This document shows positions 1 through 11,500 of a stretch of DNA of 64,000 nucleotides, one piece after another. Every line of letters begins with the position of its first letter. Positions within the stretch are counted from its first letter, which is position 1. A program made the position numbers and the translations under genes. Source of the DNA: Orychophragmus violaceus (lineage: Eukaryota > Streptophyta > Magnoliopsida > Brassicales > Brassicaceae); the NCBI GenBank assembly GCA_030180135.1, contig CM058240.1:75697581-75761580 (forward strand). Direction: 5' to 3'. Below the pieces are notes generated by a model. The model had not been told where the DNA came from, did not search any database, and was given only the letters and a program-made list of their open reading frames with translations.

Positions 1-326
1 CAGAAATGTTACATGGAATATCCCGTGTTTGAGTAGTTTTGTTGGTCAGAAGAGGTCTGATATGGCGTATATCCGCTATAATCTTGAGCCACATTTACAG
101 TTCCAGACGTCGATGAGCTAGTGAAGGTTGCAGTATTCGGTATTTCTTGCACATTCCCTGTGGCTGGCACTCTAGGCTGTGGATGGTAATAGTTTGTATT
201 TGAATAGTTCCCATTTTGCACAACCTGATTTTCTACCCTATGTGCTGTCCAAGAGGCACCGTCAGACCCAGTTGAGTATTGACATGAAGGTATCTGCACT
301 TGGCTTCCATCAACACCATATCGTTT
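1..326 (-). CDS. SAC3A: SAC3A-like protein, internal exon (partial)
   Basis: The minus-strand reading frame encodes a Tyr/Ser/Asn/Gln-rich segment containing NYYHPQP, GNVQEIPNT and AQDYSGYTPYQTSSD. I recognise this as the low-complexity N-terminal part of plant SAC3A (SAC3/GANP family, related to mRNA-export TREX-2 and proteasome-lid scaffolds). A good 3' splice site (TTTTTTTGCAG) lies at 327-331, so the exon begins at 326. The frame meets TAA at about 9-11, where the family would continue. Either the exon ends just before at a GT (GTAACA) or the copy is truncated. I could not find the expected short N-terminal coding exon upstream. The rest of the gene, if present, is outside the window. It may be a pseudogene fragment; the identity rests on recalled sequence. 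Confidence 0.5.
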
Positions 327-1212
327 CTGCAAAAAAGTAAAAATAAAAAACGTTAATAGTGGCAAAACTGAATACTTATCCGCCATATGGCACTGTGAAT
401 CTTCAGTTACCACAAAAACAAATAAACAAAAAAAAAGTCAAAGGGTGAAAAGAATCATAGACAAACAACAAATCTTAGATTAAGACTATATCTACAACTT
501 GAGATGCTAAAAGCCTCCCAGTCTCAAGTCAAATCTGAAAGAGCTTTAAACATAGTACTCGCAAAAGCTCATGCACTAAGTGATCAACAGCTAAGTGTCC
601 AAACCTAAAATTTAACAGAATTTGCTGTCCCAAAAATCCTTTCTATCTTTGAGCTGTTTTGTTAATGGTAAATTACTAGTGAGAACCATAAACTCCACAT
701 CAGCGATAGAGAATAATTTTCTGAAAAACTCTGAGAGTTCTCATACCAAACCTATAAAAAAGTCACATTCTTCTTCTGCATAAACATACTAATATGCAAA
801 AACTGCCCTAACCATTACAATGGAGAACTAACAAACGCAAACAGCTGCAACATCGAGATATCTTTCCGCATATCCCCAAAGAAAAGAGTATCATTTAAGC
901 TAGAGTACCAAATAATCTGGAAAGACCATTACAGCATAACTAAAATCACCAAATCCAATTCATGCAGCAACATGAACGCAATTCAGGCAGCCTCGGTGAC
1001 CGCACCTCCGATCACGATTTCATGTCCATTTGCAAGGTACTTTCTCCTTTCTCAAGCTTAACTAATTACGTTTCTTGAATCTCAATCTGCAATCTCAACA
1101 CAGCATATATCGCACTCTTTCTCATCCTTTTAATTAAACAACAAAAGACACACACGATTTCAGGATTTTTAATCCATTAATAAAGTTCTTGGGGGTAATA
1201 GTGAAATTATAC
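327..1212. other. Intron or intergenic interval, no gene seen
   Basis: AT-rich sequence between the SAC3A-like exon and the putative leader. Apart from the 3' splice site at its left edge I see no exon, RNA gene or repeat that I can support. Confidence 0.4.
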
Positions 1213-1545
1213 CTTGAGGTAGTTGCGAGCTTCGATGAGGGAGTGAAAATGGCGGAAACGGGCGTGAGAAGCGGAACCATGGCTTCCAAAGGCGTTGAAG
1301 TCACGGCGGCCAACACCTTCATCTCCAGTGACGCCGGTGGTAGAGGCCGCCGTCAACACCTTCGTCTCCGATGTACTCGATTACGCCGGTGGAGGATGAC
1401 GGAGGAGGAGCGGTTATGGTGGTGTGGTTGGTCCAGAATCGTGAAGGAGAAGGAGAGAAGAAGAGAAGGAGAGACGAATCGTGAAGGAGAGAAAGGGGAA
1501 AAGGAAAAAAAAAGAAAAAAAGAGAAAAGAATGGCCCAGATTTGA
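1213..1545 (-). other. Possible 5' leader exon of the SAC3A-like gene
   Basis: Read on the minus strand this is a pyrimidine-rich TTCTCTCC stretch followed by a GC-richer part, ending in CTCAAG|GTATAA, a plausible 5' splice site at 1213/1212. This composition is typical of a plant 5' UTR exon with a leader intron. The part at about 1270-1370 contains a short imperfect internal duplication around GAAGGTGTTG. The overlapping plus-strand reading frame is low-complexity and not credible as a protein. Assignment to the downstream exon at 1-326 is inferred from orientation only. Confidence 0.25.
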
Positions 1546-1909
1546 TTATGATATTGATCTAAGGGTTCAAAAGTTGATCCATGTGATGCAACTATTGACC
1601 AATCAAAAAATTCTTTAAGTTTAATTGATATATCATAATAAAAAATTGTTTAAAATAATAGAAATAGTTAAAATGTACAATTTCAAAATTATAATATATT
1701 AAAATTTTAAAAATGTCAAAAATTTCAAAATTACAAAATTAAAATAAAAATGAGCATATATAAAAATGTAAAATGATATAGAAATGTAAAATTTTATTTA
1801 TGAATATATACAATACTTAAATTATTGATAAATACTTTTTAGTTTATTAGATTAGTAGATTTCAAAAAAAAAAAAATCATAAGACTTTTTAGTTTATTAG
1901 TGTATGTGA
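1546..1909. other. AT-rich spacer
   Basis: About 360 bp of A/T-rich sequence with short AAAATT and AAATGT runs. No coding potential or recognisable element. Confidence 0.5.
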
Positions 1910-2520
1910 TTAAGAGTTTAAGGTTTAGAGTATGATTTTAGGGTATAGGGTTTGAAGTGTAATGTTTAAGGTTATAAGTGTTGTATCTTAATTTAATATA
2001 CATTTTAGCAATTGAAGTTTTAGTTATTAGTTTTTTGTTTATAATTTAGAGTTTTAGGGTTTATTTAGGATTTAGGATCTAGAATTTGAAGGGTAATGTT
2101 TAAGGTTTTAAGTGTTATACTTAATTTTATATACTATATAATAATTGAGGTTTTATTTATTAAATTTTTGTTTATAATTTAGAGTTTTAGGGTTTAGGGT
2201 ATAGGGTTTAAAGGGTAATGTTTAAGGTTTTAAGTGTTGTACTTAATTTTATATGTTATATAGTAATTGGAGTTTTATTTATTAAATTTTGTTTATAATT
2301 TAAAGTTTTAGGGTTTATTTAGGGTTTAGGGTATAGGGTTAATGTTTAAAGTTTTAAGTGTTGTACTTAATTTTATATATTATATAGTAATTAAGGTTTT
2401 AGTTAATAGATTTTTGTTTATAATTTAGAGTTTTAGGGTTTGTTTAGGGTTTAGGGTATAGAGTTTGAAGGATAATGTTTAAGGTTTTAGGTTAATGTTT
2501 GAAAATAGTAGATTTAGGAT
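1910..2520. repeat. Tandem array, period about 122-134 bp, with TTTAGGG-like words
   Basis: The block TAATGTTTAAGGTTTTAAGTG recurs with its AATG at about 1961, 2095, 2217, 2341 and 2474, giving periods of 134, 122, 124 and 133 bp, about 4.5 copies. Each unit also has TTTATAATTTAGAGTTTTAGGG and GGGTTTAGGGTATAGGG. Copies differ by small indels and substitutions, so the array is not recent. It lies left of a CACTA terminus and may be internal to that element. Confidence 0.75.
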
Positions 2521-2639
2521 TTTGGGTTACAAGAGAGAGATGAAGTGAAATTTTTTGGGGGAAAGAAGCTTGAAAAGTGCAAAAAAAAATATAAGAGAGC
2601 GAAATTTATCTAAGTCTAGCGGGTAAATTTTTAATTTTT

Positions 2640-2849
2640 TCCGCCAAAACATTACATAGCGTTTACGAGAATAAGAGTGCTATGTATTCTACATTAACCA
2701 AAAGCGTTACCAAAATAAAAATTATGACTACTTATACATAGCGTTTATTTTTTTGAAAACGATATAATAAAAAAGGTTGATATTTACTATAGCAGAAATC
2801 ATAAAAACGTTATATTCTAATGCTATATATACTCCAAATTCTTGTAGTG
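2640..2849 (-). mobile_element. CACTA (En/Spm-like) element terminus
   Basis: The plus strand ends in TTCTTGTAGTG at 2839-2849, the reverse complement of CACTACAAGAA, the conserved CACTA terminus. Leftwards are repeated short AGCGTTT/AACGTTA/ATAGCG motifs at about 2655, 2702, 2738 and 2807, like the subterminal repeats of this superfamily. The junction at 2849/2850 is also where LINE coding sequence stops abruptly, so the element appears to have inserted in, or truncated, the LINE. I did not find the opposite terminus. No transposase is visible, so this would be a non-autonomous or partial copy. Confidence 0.6.
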
Positions 2850-3995
2850 ACGCATTACGAGTGGTGGTAACTCTCATATAAAAGGGTGTGTTAAAATCAC
2901 CTTCCCCCAACCACTTAACCCGAGACCTCTGTCGAAAAAAACTCTCTTCCGCTAGACGAAGAGAAAGCCAAATAGAGCTAAGCGTAACTTCATCCAGAAC
3001 ATTTTGAGAAGAAGGATCATTAAGTGTTGTGAGTTGAGCTAACTCAAGTCTGGCCCCAACCTCCTTGACCCGATTCTCCAATTCACTGAAATTGGCCTGA
3101 AACAGAGACTTCATCGGGCGCTTAAGTTGTTTCAATTTGAACTCAAATTCCTTGAGTGACAAAACCTGGACATTGGCTCCAGACCAAGCATCCTGAACAG
3201 TAACCAGAAACTCTGGATGCTTCACAAGTAAGTTATAGAACCGAAAAGGATGAGTACCATACTGAGGTCCTGCAGATAGAAGTTTGATAGCACAGGGAGT
3301 ATGATCCGAAAAATCAGGCGCCTGAAAAACCGCCATTGATGTAGGAAAATGGAGGAGCCAAGCACCATTGACAAGACAACGATCCAATTTCTTAGCGATT
3401 GGACCAGAAGATCTCTTATTATTCCAGGTGTATTTAGGACCACTCCCAGGCATGTCAAAGAGACGCAATTCAGTTAAACAAGCTCTAAAGAGCCGCATGG
3501 ATCGAGTTGTGGATTGCATTGAATCATTAGACGTTTCAGCAGGACAGAGGATCTCGTTGAAGTCACCATTGACCAACCAAGGCTTCTCCAATAAATCAAA
3601 TGAGGCAGCCGTACCTTTAAGAGAAGTCCAAAGATCCTGCCTTACTAACTCGTCATTAGAAGCATACACTGTCGTGTAGAAGAAACTAACTCCAGCTTCA
3701 AGAGTGACCAAACAAGTGAGAGACTGTAAATCACCATGCAAGAACCGAACCATAGTAGGCGCCTTATAGATTATCCAGATCTTCCCCAAGTCTGAATAAT
3801 GATAGTTGTCCAAAAGAGACCAAACCGCTCCTATAGAATCTAAAATAAACTGCTTATTTACGTCTTTAACGTGCGTTTCTAAGAGTGCCCCAAAAGATAC
3901 TGACTTTTTCCGTAGCCAGTTGGATAGTGGCCAATGCTTCCAAGATTCATTTAACCCTCGCACGTTCCAAAAAAAAAAGAGTCCGATATGAAATT
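2850..3995 (-). pseudogene. LINE ORF2 fragment (endonuclease domain), truncated
   Basis: Continuous minus-strand frame with the start of a plant LINE ORF2: FFWNVRGLN (APE-type endonuclease entry), the catalytic-region signature VNGDFNEIL, and SDHTPCAI near the domain end, followed by the linker ending SRVKWLGEGDFNT. The frame then leaves LINE sequence at 2849 and enters the CACTA terminus. Reverse transcriptase and RNase H are missing. No functional ATG is obvious; ORF2 probably starts near 3990. This is the 3'-most surviving part of a LINE whose ORF1 lies at 4258-4800 and 12141-12785. Confidence 0.8.
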
Positions 3996-4257
3996 TAATG
4001 AGATGGGGGATTGTCCTTCCGCTCAAGGGGAAGGAATTCACCTAGTCTAGGAGAAGAGTGGGCGATCGTTTTCCGCTTCTTATCCGTATGGGATGCAAAA
4101 TCAAGCGGACCCAAGTTTTCTTTTGTAGTCAGAACCACATCCATTTCCGCTTCAGCAAGGGCCTCAAAAGAGTTAGAGACCAGAGTGGAAGGGGTACTTG
4201 AGATTACAAGAGCCTTGCTCTATGAAAGTCGTGAAGATATCAAAGAAAAACCTTGAT

Positions 4258-4800
4258 CTGCAGTGACTGACTCTGCATTACTCTGCTCAATAGAAACCGG
4301 AGCACTAGTGCAATGCACAGCGAGAGTCGGATCTGAGATAAATCCTTTACCTTTACCCAGGTAATCCTTATCAATATTCATAACATTTGCTGACTGCATA
4401 ATTACCTTTTCTTCCTGTTAGAGGTCTTAGAGGAAGAGGCAGCAGGTGGTGGACTGGTCTGAGGTTTTTCAGGTGTTGAAACAGCCTTCCATTCCTGCGA
4501 CATCTTTGTAGTCCGCTCATTAACATGCGAAGGGACAACATTGGATGTGTGAGATGGGCATAAAACAGTCTTATGACCTATTTCATTACACAATGGGCAT
4601 AATGGTGGCAACCACGGATAAGTGACTTGGAGAACCAATAGAGAGCCATTCTCACATTCTAACTCAACTTCAGAAGCAAGAGGCTGCGTGAGATCCACTA
4701 CAATTTTAACCTCAGCAAAGGAGATACTCTTGAACGGTTTTTAGTCGACTGCTTGACCTAAGGGTTTACAGATAACACTCAAGCCATCAGGAGTTATAAG
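4258..4800 (-). pseudogene. LINE ORF1, C-terminal half with zinc knuckle
   Basis: Minus-strand frame continuing ORF1 after the Copia insertion: TPDGLSVICKPLGQAVD, an in-frame stop at about 4741, then DLTQPLASEVELE and the zinc knuckle CPLCNEIGHKTVLCP (C-x2-C-x4-H-x4-C), then a Ser/Pro/Lys-rich tail ending at a TAA near 4402. A further short open stretch follows to about 4234. The frame matches the DUF4283 plus CCHC layout of plant LINE ORF1. It joins the piece at 12141 exactly at the ATAAG target duplication. Confidence 0.8.
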
Positions 4801-5440
4801 TGTTGGATCCCTATGGATCTAGGGTTTGATATATTGAAATAAAACCAACCTCGTTCTTACCTTTGAACTGGCAGCGGAATGAGAATGGTGAACGAGATCA
4901 GTGGAGCAACGCAGATGCCTTGCCTCTACCAGATACACACACACACAAGCTGGAAACGGGATGCTAGTGCCGGATCAACGAGAATCGAATCTCTCTGGTG
5001 TTTCTACTGTTTCTGTCAAGAAAAGTGGACGGCTTCCTGTTTAGGTCGAAACTCTCAAGTTTTATTCGACCTAAACTTGCTTAACGGGCCAGACTTAATT
5101 AAGTCTTAATTCGGAAAGCCTTTCCGAAAACCCGAACTGTGTCGACCGACACACAAGCTGTGTCGATCGACACAACACCATTATATCGATTATAATGTGC
5201 ATCCAATACACATTAATATGATCATTGCCATGATGATCATTCCCATGTCGTAGCTTCCAGTTTGCTTAGGTGTGTGACCCTATAGGATCATATAATACTG
5301 GCAGTAAGTCTACAACTTACAGATTGCAAGAGGCTTCTAGCAAACCTTTGCAACCGCCCAGTATTATACGAATGTTTGATCTCGACACACAACTATCACA
5401 GGAGTGAGTACAAGTGTGATTTCAGGACACTATCCCAACA
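4801..5440 (-). repeat. Copia copy 1, 3' LTR
   Basis: 640 bp, TG...CA boundaries (TGTTGG / CCAACA on the plus strand). It contains one pair of 16-bp palindromes at 5139-5154 (CGACCG core) and 5159-5174 (CGATCG core). In element orientation the LTR begins TGTTGGGATAGTGTCC. Confidence 0.95.
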
Positions 5441-5451
5441 ATCTCCCACTT
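5441..5451 (-). other. Copia copy 1 polypurine tract
   Basis: Reads AAGTGGGAGAT on the element strand, immediately inside the 3' LTR. This is the expected site of plus-strand DNA priming. The same tract is found at 52512-52522 in copy 2. Confidence 0.85.
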
Positions 5452-6263
5452 GTACTGGAATCATCTATTCCTATAAATCCTTTTGTCTCTATATCTCGAT
5501 TTGGCATAAGGCAAGATTGGTGTCATCCTTATTAAGCCAACATCGTGTTTATCGAACTCCTGATCTCATACTGAACATTACAAACAACTGAACTACAGTT
5601 CGTTTGAGTGCGGCCACACATTCTCTCAGTATTCAATCTTCGATAGGCCCTGAGATATTTATCTCCCGTTATACAGGAGGGACAAATCCCATCTTGTTCC
5701 ATCCCTGTTTCAACGCACACTTCATGATATACTTGAACAGTGCCGTTATAGTCGCCAGTTACGGGTCGACGTTTGACAAAGTCAAAATGTACCAATTCAT
5801 ATGCTAGAAAGCACGATGAACTCAGGTCTAAGGACTAAACTCTATAGTCGTAATGAGAACCTCTTATGACACAGATATAACTATCTTGTAGACTTCTCAT
5901 TAGCGGGCCATGTCCGATCATATGTTCACTAACATATATCTATGTGACTGACTGCGATAATCATATCATTGACTCCATGAAACTTAGCCAACAGTCACCT
6001 CACAATCTAGTCTCTCGCGGTTGTCAGTGTCCCACTTTGACAGCCTCGACCAGGGACAAAACATAATTTATTAACTTATAGGGTTTCATGATCAAGTCCT
6101 CAACTTGATGACCTATAATATGTCATAAACTTGTTTTGGGACCATTATTTAGATCACAATAAATAATGCTGAAATCAAATTTCATTAAACATTTCTAAAA
6201 GAATGTTTACAAGAGCATCTTATTATAACTAAAATAAAACTAAAACTCCCACTAGAATCAAGA

Positions 6264-9200
6264 TTACATCTTAAGATCTCTAATGCCTACAGCAGTCGTA
6301 TGAATCTCATGCTTAGGCCTTGGGAGTGACTTAGTCAGAGGATCAGCGACATTCTCGTCCGTCGGAACTCGGCTGATCTTCACATCACCTCTATTGACGA
6401 TATCACGAATCAGGTGATATCTCCTCTCTACGTGTTTGGACTTCTGGTGTGACATGGGTTCTTTCGCCTGAGAAATGGCTCCATTGTTGTCACAAAACAA
6501 AGCCACTGTCTCCAAGATACTCGGAACCACACCAAGTTCAGTCATGAACTTCTTGATCCAAACAGCTTCCTTTGCCGCTTCTGAAGCAGCAACATATTCA
6601 GCTTCCGTCGTGGAATCAGCTACGGTATTCTGCTTAGAGCTCTTCCAGCTCACTGCATCGCCATTCAGACAGAAGACATATCCAGACTGTGATCGGAAAT
6701 CGTCTTTGTCCGTCTGAAAACTCGCATCGGTGAATCCATTCACCACAAGTTCTTCACTTCCTCCATACACCAGGAATTTATCCTTAGTATGTCTCAAATA
6801 ATTGAGAATATTCTTGACAGCTGTCCAGTGAGCTTCACCTGGATCAGATTGGTATCTACTCGTCATGCTTAACGCGTAAGCTACATCTGGACGAATGCAG
6901 AGCATGGCATACATAATAGATCATATTGCAGAAGCATAAGGAATCCTATTCATGCGTTCTCGCTCAGCATGTGTCGTCGGACACTGCTTCTTGCTGAGAC
7001 TTGTGCCATGAGACATCGGTATGAAGCCCTTCTTGGAATCATGCATCCTGAATCTGTGCAGTACCTTATCAATATAAGTGTCCTGACACAATCCAATCAG
7101 CCTATTTATTCTATCTCTGTAGATTCTGATTCCAAGAATGTACGCGGCTTCTCCCATGTCTTTCATGGAAAAACAACTTCCGAGCCAAGTCATAACAGAC
7201 TGAAGCAACGGAACGTCATTACCGAGGAGGAGTATGTCATCGACATATAGTACAAGAAACGCAATTTTGCTCCCACTAGTCTTCTTGTAAACACATGGTT
7301 CTTCTTCGTTCTTGATGAAACCAAATTTTTTTACTGCATCATCAAAACGAAGATTCCAACTCCGTGACGCTTGCTTCAATCCATAAATGGATTTATGAAG
7401 CTTGCATACTTTCCCAGCAATCTTAGGATCGACAAAACCTTCAGGCTGTGTCATATACACATCCTCTTCCAAAATACCATTCAGGAATGCGGTTTTAACA
7501 TCCATTTGCCAAATCTCATAGTCATAATGAGCAGCAATCGCTAGAAGAATCCGAATGGATTTAAGCATAGCGACTGGGGAATAGGTTTCATCATAGTCAA
7601 TACCATGAATTTGCTTGAAACCTTTAGCCACCAACCTCGCTTTGTAAATTTGTACATTGCCATCCACGTCAATCTTCTTCTTGAAGATCCATTTACACTC
7701 AATGGCTTTTGCACCATTAGGTAAATCGACCAAGGTCCATACTTGGTTTTCTGACATGGATCCCATTTCGGATTTAGAGGCTCCAAGCCACTTTTCGGAG
7801 TCCGGGTCCATCATTGCTTCCGCGAAGGTCGCTGGTTCGTCACTATCAATGATCATCAGATCATTTGAATTGGTCACGAGAAATCCATAGTATCTCTCGG
7901 GTTCGTGACGGATCCTTCCGGATCTGCGAACTTCAGGCTCCACAGGGGCCGGTTCCACAGAACTCTGTGGATCCAACATCTGCTCTTCCTCAGCTGGTTG
8001 AGCAGTCTCCTGTGCATCTTGAATTTCTTCAAGATGTACTTTACTCCCACTGTTTTTCTTAGAGAGAAACTCCCTCTCAAGAAAAGAACAGTCCCGAGCA
8101 ACAAATACTTTGTTCTCAGATTGGTTGTAAAAGTAGTATGCCTTGGTTTCCCTAGGATAACTAACGAAGTAGCATTTATCTGATTTGGGTGCAAGCTTGT
8201 CAGAGATTAGTCGTTTGACATAAGCCTCACAACCCCAAATCCTCAGGAAAGACAGACTAGGAACATTCTCAGTCCACAGTTCATGTGGTGTCTTTTCCAC
8301 TGATTTAGATGGTACCCTATTTAGTGTAAATGCAGACGTTTCTAGAGTGTATCCCCAAAAGGATAATGGAATATTAGAATGACTCATCATAGACCGAACC
8401 ATATCCAATAAGGTTCGATTCCTCCTCTCTGACACTCCATTCCATTGGGGTGTTCCAGGAGGAGTGAGTTGTGAAATAATTCCACACTCGCTCAGATAGT
8501 CGCTGAACTCTTGACTCAAGTATTCTCCTCCGCGATCCGATCGCAGAACTTTGATACTTTTGCCAAGTTGGTTCTGTACTTCATTCTTGAATTCCTTGAA
8601 TCTATCAAAGGATTCTGACTTGTGTCTCATCAAATAGACATAGCCATACCTACTGAAATCATCAGTGAAGGTAATGAAGTACTTGTAATTTCCTCTGACA
8701 ACAGTACTCATCGGCCCACATACATCAGTATGAACAAGGCCCAATAAGTCACTGACCCTTTCATTTGGTTTGTTGAAAGGGGCTCTAGCCATCCTGCCTA
8801 TCAAACAAGATTCGCATTTCTCACATGATTCAAAATCAAATGAGCCCAGAAGCCCATTTCGATGGAGCCTTTGGATGCGTTTCTCATTGATATGGCCCGA
8901 ACGACAATGCCAAAAGAAAGTCGGGTTTTCGTCATTGGACTTAAACCGCTTTGTATTTATGTTAAAGACATGCATTTCTTGGTTTAAAACATATAATCCA
9001 TTATCTAATGGGGCGCTACCATAAAACGTACCATCACGATTAAAAGAACAAAATTTATTCTTAACAGCAAAATCAAAACCTTCCAAATCCAAAACGGAAA
9101 CTGAAATTATGTTTCTGCTTATCGCATGTACAAAGTAGCAATTATTTAAAATTAAAACCATGCCCGATGGTAAGGACAACTCGTAGGTGCCTACGGCCAG

Positions 9201-10229
9201 TGCAGCAACCTTAGCTCCATTCCCGACCCGTAGCTCCACTTGTCCTTTCTTCAGCGTCCTACTGTTTCTTAGTGCCTGCACATCAGTACAAATATGAGCA
9301 CCGCAGCCGGTATCCAATACCCACGAAGTAGAACTAGAAGACATAACATTAAGTTTGATAACATAAATACCTGAGTCAGACGCATCATACATCTTCTTCA
9401 GCTTCTTGTAATCTTCCATGAACTTCTTGCAGTCTTTCTTCCAATGCCCCAACTGCTTGCAGTAGTTGCACTTATCCTTAGGAGAAGGCCCGGATTTGGG
9501 CTTCGGCTTGGGCTTGTCCTGACTTTCAGTCTGGGCAACCTTGGCCTTTCCCTTACCCTTCTTAGGTTTCTTAAACCTTTTACCCCCTTGTACCATCAGT
9601 ACACTGGGAGTTGCCTTCTTGAGATTTGGCTCTGCTGTCTTCAGCATGCCGTGCAACTCAGTCAATGTCTTAGTCATGTTTTGCATGTTGTAGTTCATGA
9701 TGAAGTGATCAAAACACGACGGCAAAGACTGCAGAATCATGTATGTGGCTAGCTCCTGGCTAATGGCACAGTCCAGTTTCCCCAGGTTATCAATGTAACC
9801 CATCATTTTAAGGACATGAGGACTTACTGGACTATCCTTAGCCAGCTTGCAATCCATGAGAGATTTAACCATCTGGTATCTCTCTGTGCGAGCTTGCTCC
9901 TGAAACAAAGTTTTTAGGCTGTTAATCATCTCAATGGGTGACATCACGTTCTCATATTGCTTCTGCAGCTCAGATTTCATAGTCACCAGCATTAGACAAT
10001 TAACATCTTTGACATCAGCTGAATGCTTATCCCAAGCATTCTTTTCTGTCTGCGGGGCATTGGAACGTGGCCTCTCGGTGAGAACTCTTTCAAGGACATA
10101 TTCCTTGTTCTCCTGCCGGAGAACTATTCTCAGGTTCCGATACCATTCCAAGAAATTAGATCCATTTAACTTGTCCTTCTCAAGGACGGATCTTAGTGAG
10201 AAAGTGTTGATGTGATTTGAGACAGACAT
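6264..10229 (-). pseudogene. Copia Gag-Pol polyprotein, one nonsense codon
   Basis: A single frame of about 1,320 codons starts at ATG 10229 (MSVSNHINTF). In order it contains: Gag with retroviral-type domain, the zinc knuckle CNYCKQLGHWKKDC, aspartic protease with WVLDTGCGAH, integrase with an HHCC zinc finger (HCRSGHIN...CEKCESC) and DDE core (HTDVCGP, SDRGGEY, ERRNRT), reverse transcriptase with QMDVKTAFLNG and YVDDILL, and RNase H with STTEAEYVAASEA, ending near the polypurine tract. Integrase before RT is the Copia order. The only break I see is an in-frame TGA at 6921-6923; copy 2 has GGA (Gly) there. Everything else is open, so this copy could have been active recently. Confidence 0.93.
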
Positions 10230-10854
10230 AGTTGTAATTCAAAAGAGGTAGATTTTAGTTATAATGCTCAAGAAATGAGAATTCTTATCTAATAAGAAAA
10301 CTTGCATTGTATTCAAAACTATGTTTCCTCAAATGAATACAATGAGCCAAGATCCTCAGATTACTAAGATTCGAGTGGGCGACTCGCCGTTACTCAAACT
10401 TTAGTTATCTAGGTAATCAAAGCATTGCTAATTGTACTCAGTACAACTCTTGGTCATGGATAAGAAAAACTATCTCCAATCCACTCTGATGTCTCTGGGC
10501 CCAGAACTTCCGTTAGCCCAGTCAAGTAAAACCAATCTTTTTCTGTCTAGCGATCACTGACAGTTGCACTGCAAGTCTGTCAATGACCACCTGCCTTACT
10601 CATGTTGCAGTGGATATCAAGGACTCCAAGAATATCCAACAAACGACACGAGTCTTGACAGTAGACAAGATCGGGCAAGACATCAAGATCACTTGATATT
10701 TAGTTGAGGAAAAGAACCGTTTTATCTTGATGCATATCCAATATACATCCAAGAATTTATTAGTTTATTTAAAAACATTCAGTTTTATTAGTTTTAGGTT
10801 CATCTAGAACTTTTAGGATTAAACTGTTCTGGTATATGCAAATTTTTGGTTCAA

Positions 10855-11345
10855 CCAGTATATCTGCGAATGTTGTGTCGATCGACGCCAACCATTGGCA
10901 TCGGTCGACACAACCATACTTAAACCGGTCTTCGATAACCAGTCAAACCGGATCGAATTTACTTAACCGATTCAATCCAATTGAACCGGTTCGGTTTAAT
11001 GGTCCATGTCGATCGTCACACACTGTGTGTCGATCGACACTGCCAAACCAGAACCAATTGGTTAATTGAAATTAACCGAGCGAGATAACCGGTTCAATCC
11101 AATTGAATCGATCTATCTTATCGCACTGCCTGTGTCGACCGACACACCCAGTGCATCGACCGACACAGCAGTAATACGGGTACTTGATCTCAGATCGAAA
11201 CCCTAAAATTATTTACGGATTTTCGCTTTGTGTCGACCGACACACGCTTTGTGTCGATCGACACTTTGCGACAAACCCCAAAATTTTACGTGTTATTTCG
11301 CGGCGTGTCGACCGACACACACTTTGTGTCGATCGACACAGTGCG
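10855..11345 (-). repeat. Paired CGATCG-palindrome array in Copia copy 1 leader
   Basis: Six pairs of 16-bp near-palindromes of the form TGTGTCGRYCGACACA. Starts are 10874/10897, 11005/11026, 11131/11152, 11229/11250 and 11304/11325, plus the LTR pairs (5139/5159; 11839/11859). Within a pair the starts are 20-23 bp apart, mostly 21, about two helical turns. Most pairs join a CGATCG-core site to a CGACCG/CGGTCG-core site in fixed order relative to the element. The 10874/10897 pair also forms a 39-bp imperfect hairpin (GCCAA...TTGGC centre). It lies between PBS and gag. Function unknown. Confidence 0.85.
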
Positions 11346-11487
11346 ATTTCAACAGTTCATCGATTTTTCAACATGCATACAATCCGAGATTTACATAAGA
11401 AAAACGATTTAGCAGGCAACTTTAACAATTCAACAACCACAAGTTTCGAATTAATTGCACCAGATTCAATAGTCTAAACCCTAACAC

Positions 11488-11499
11488 GCTCTGATACCA
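11488..11499 (-). other. Copia copy 1 primer-binding site
   Basis: TGGTATCAGAGC on the element strand, one base inside the 5' LTR. This is the classic plant Copia PBS complementary to the 3' end of initiator methionine tRNA. Confidence 0.95.
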
Positions 11500-11500
11500 C

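Noticed and set aside
1189..1545. 118-codon plus-strand frame (Arg/Glu/Lys-rich)
   Set aside because: Antisense low-complexity reading of a CT-rich leader-like exon; no domain.
1910..2520. TTTAGGG-like words suggesting a telomere or interstitial telomeric tract
   Set aside because: TTTAGGG units are not contiguous; they are part of a 122-134 bp repeat with other sequence.
10836..11477. Short plus-strand frames across the Copia 1 leader (and 46587-46841 in copy 2) with repeated SIDT/CVDRH peptides
   Set aside because: The peptide repeats are produced by the DNA palindromes read in frame; no start context, domain or conservation between copies.
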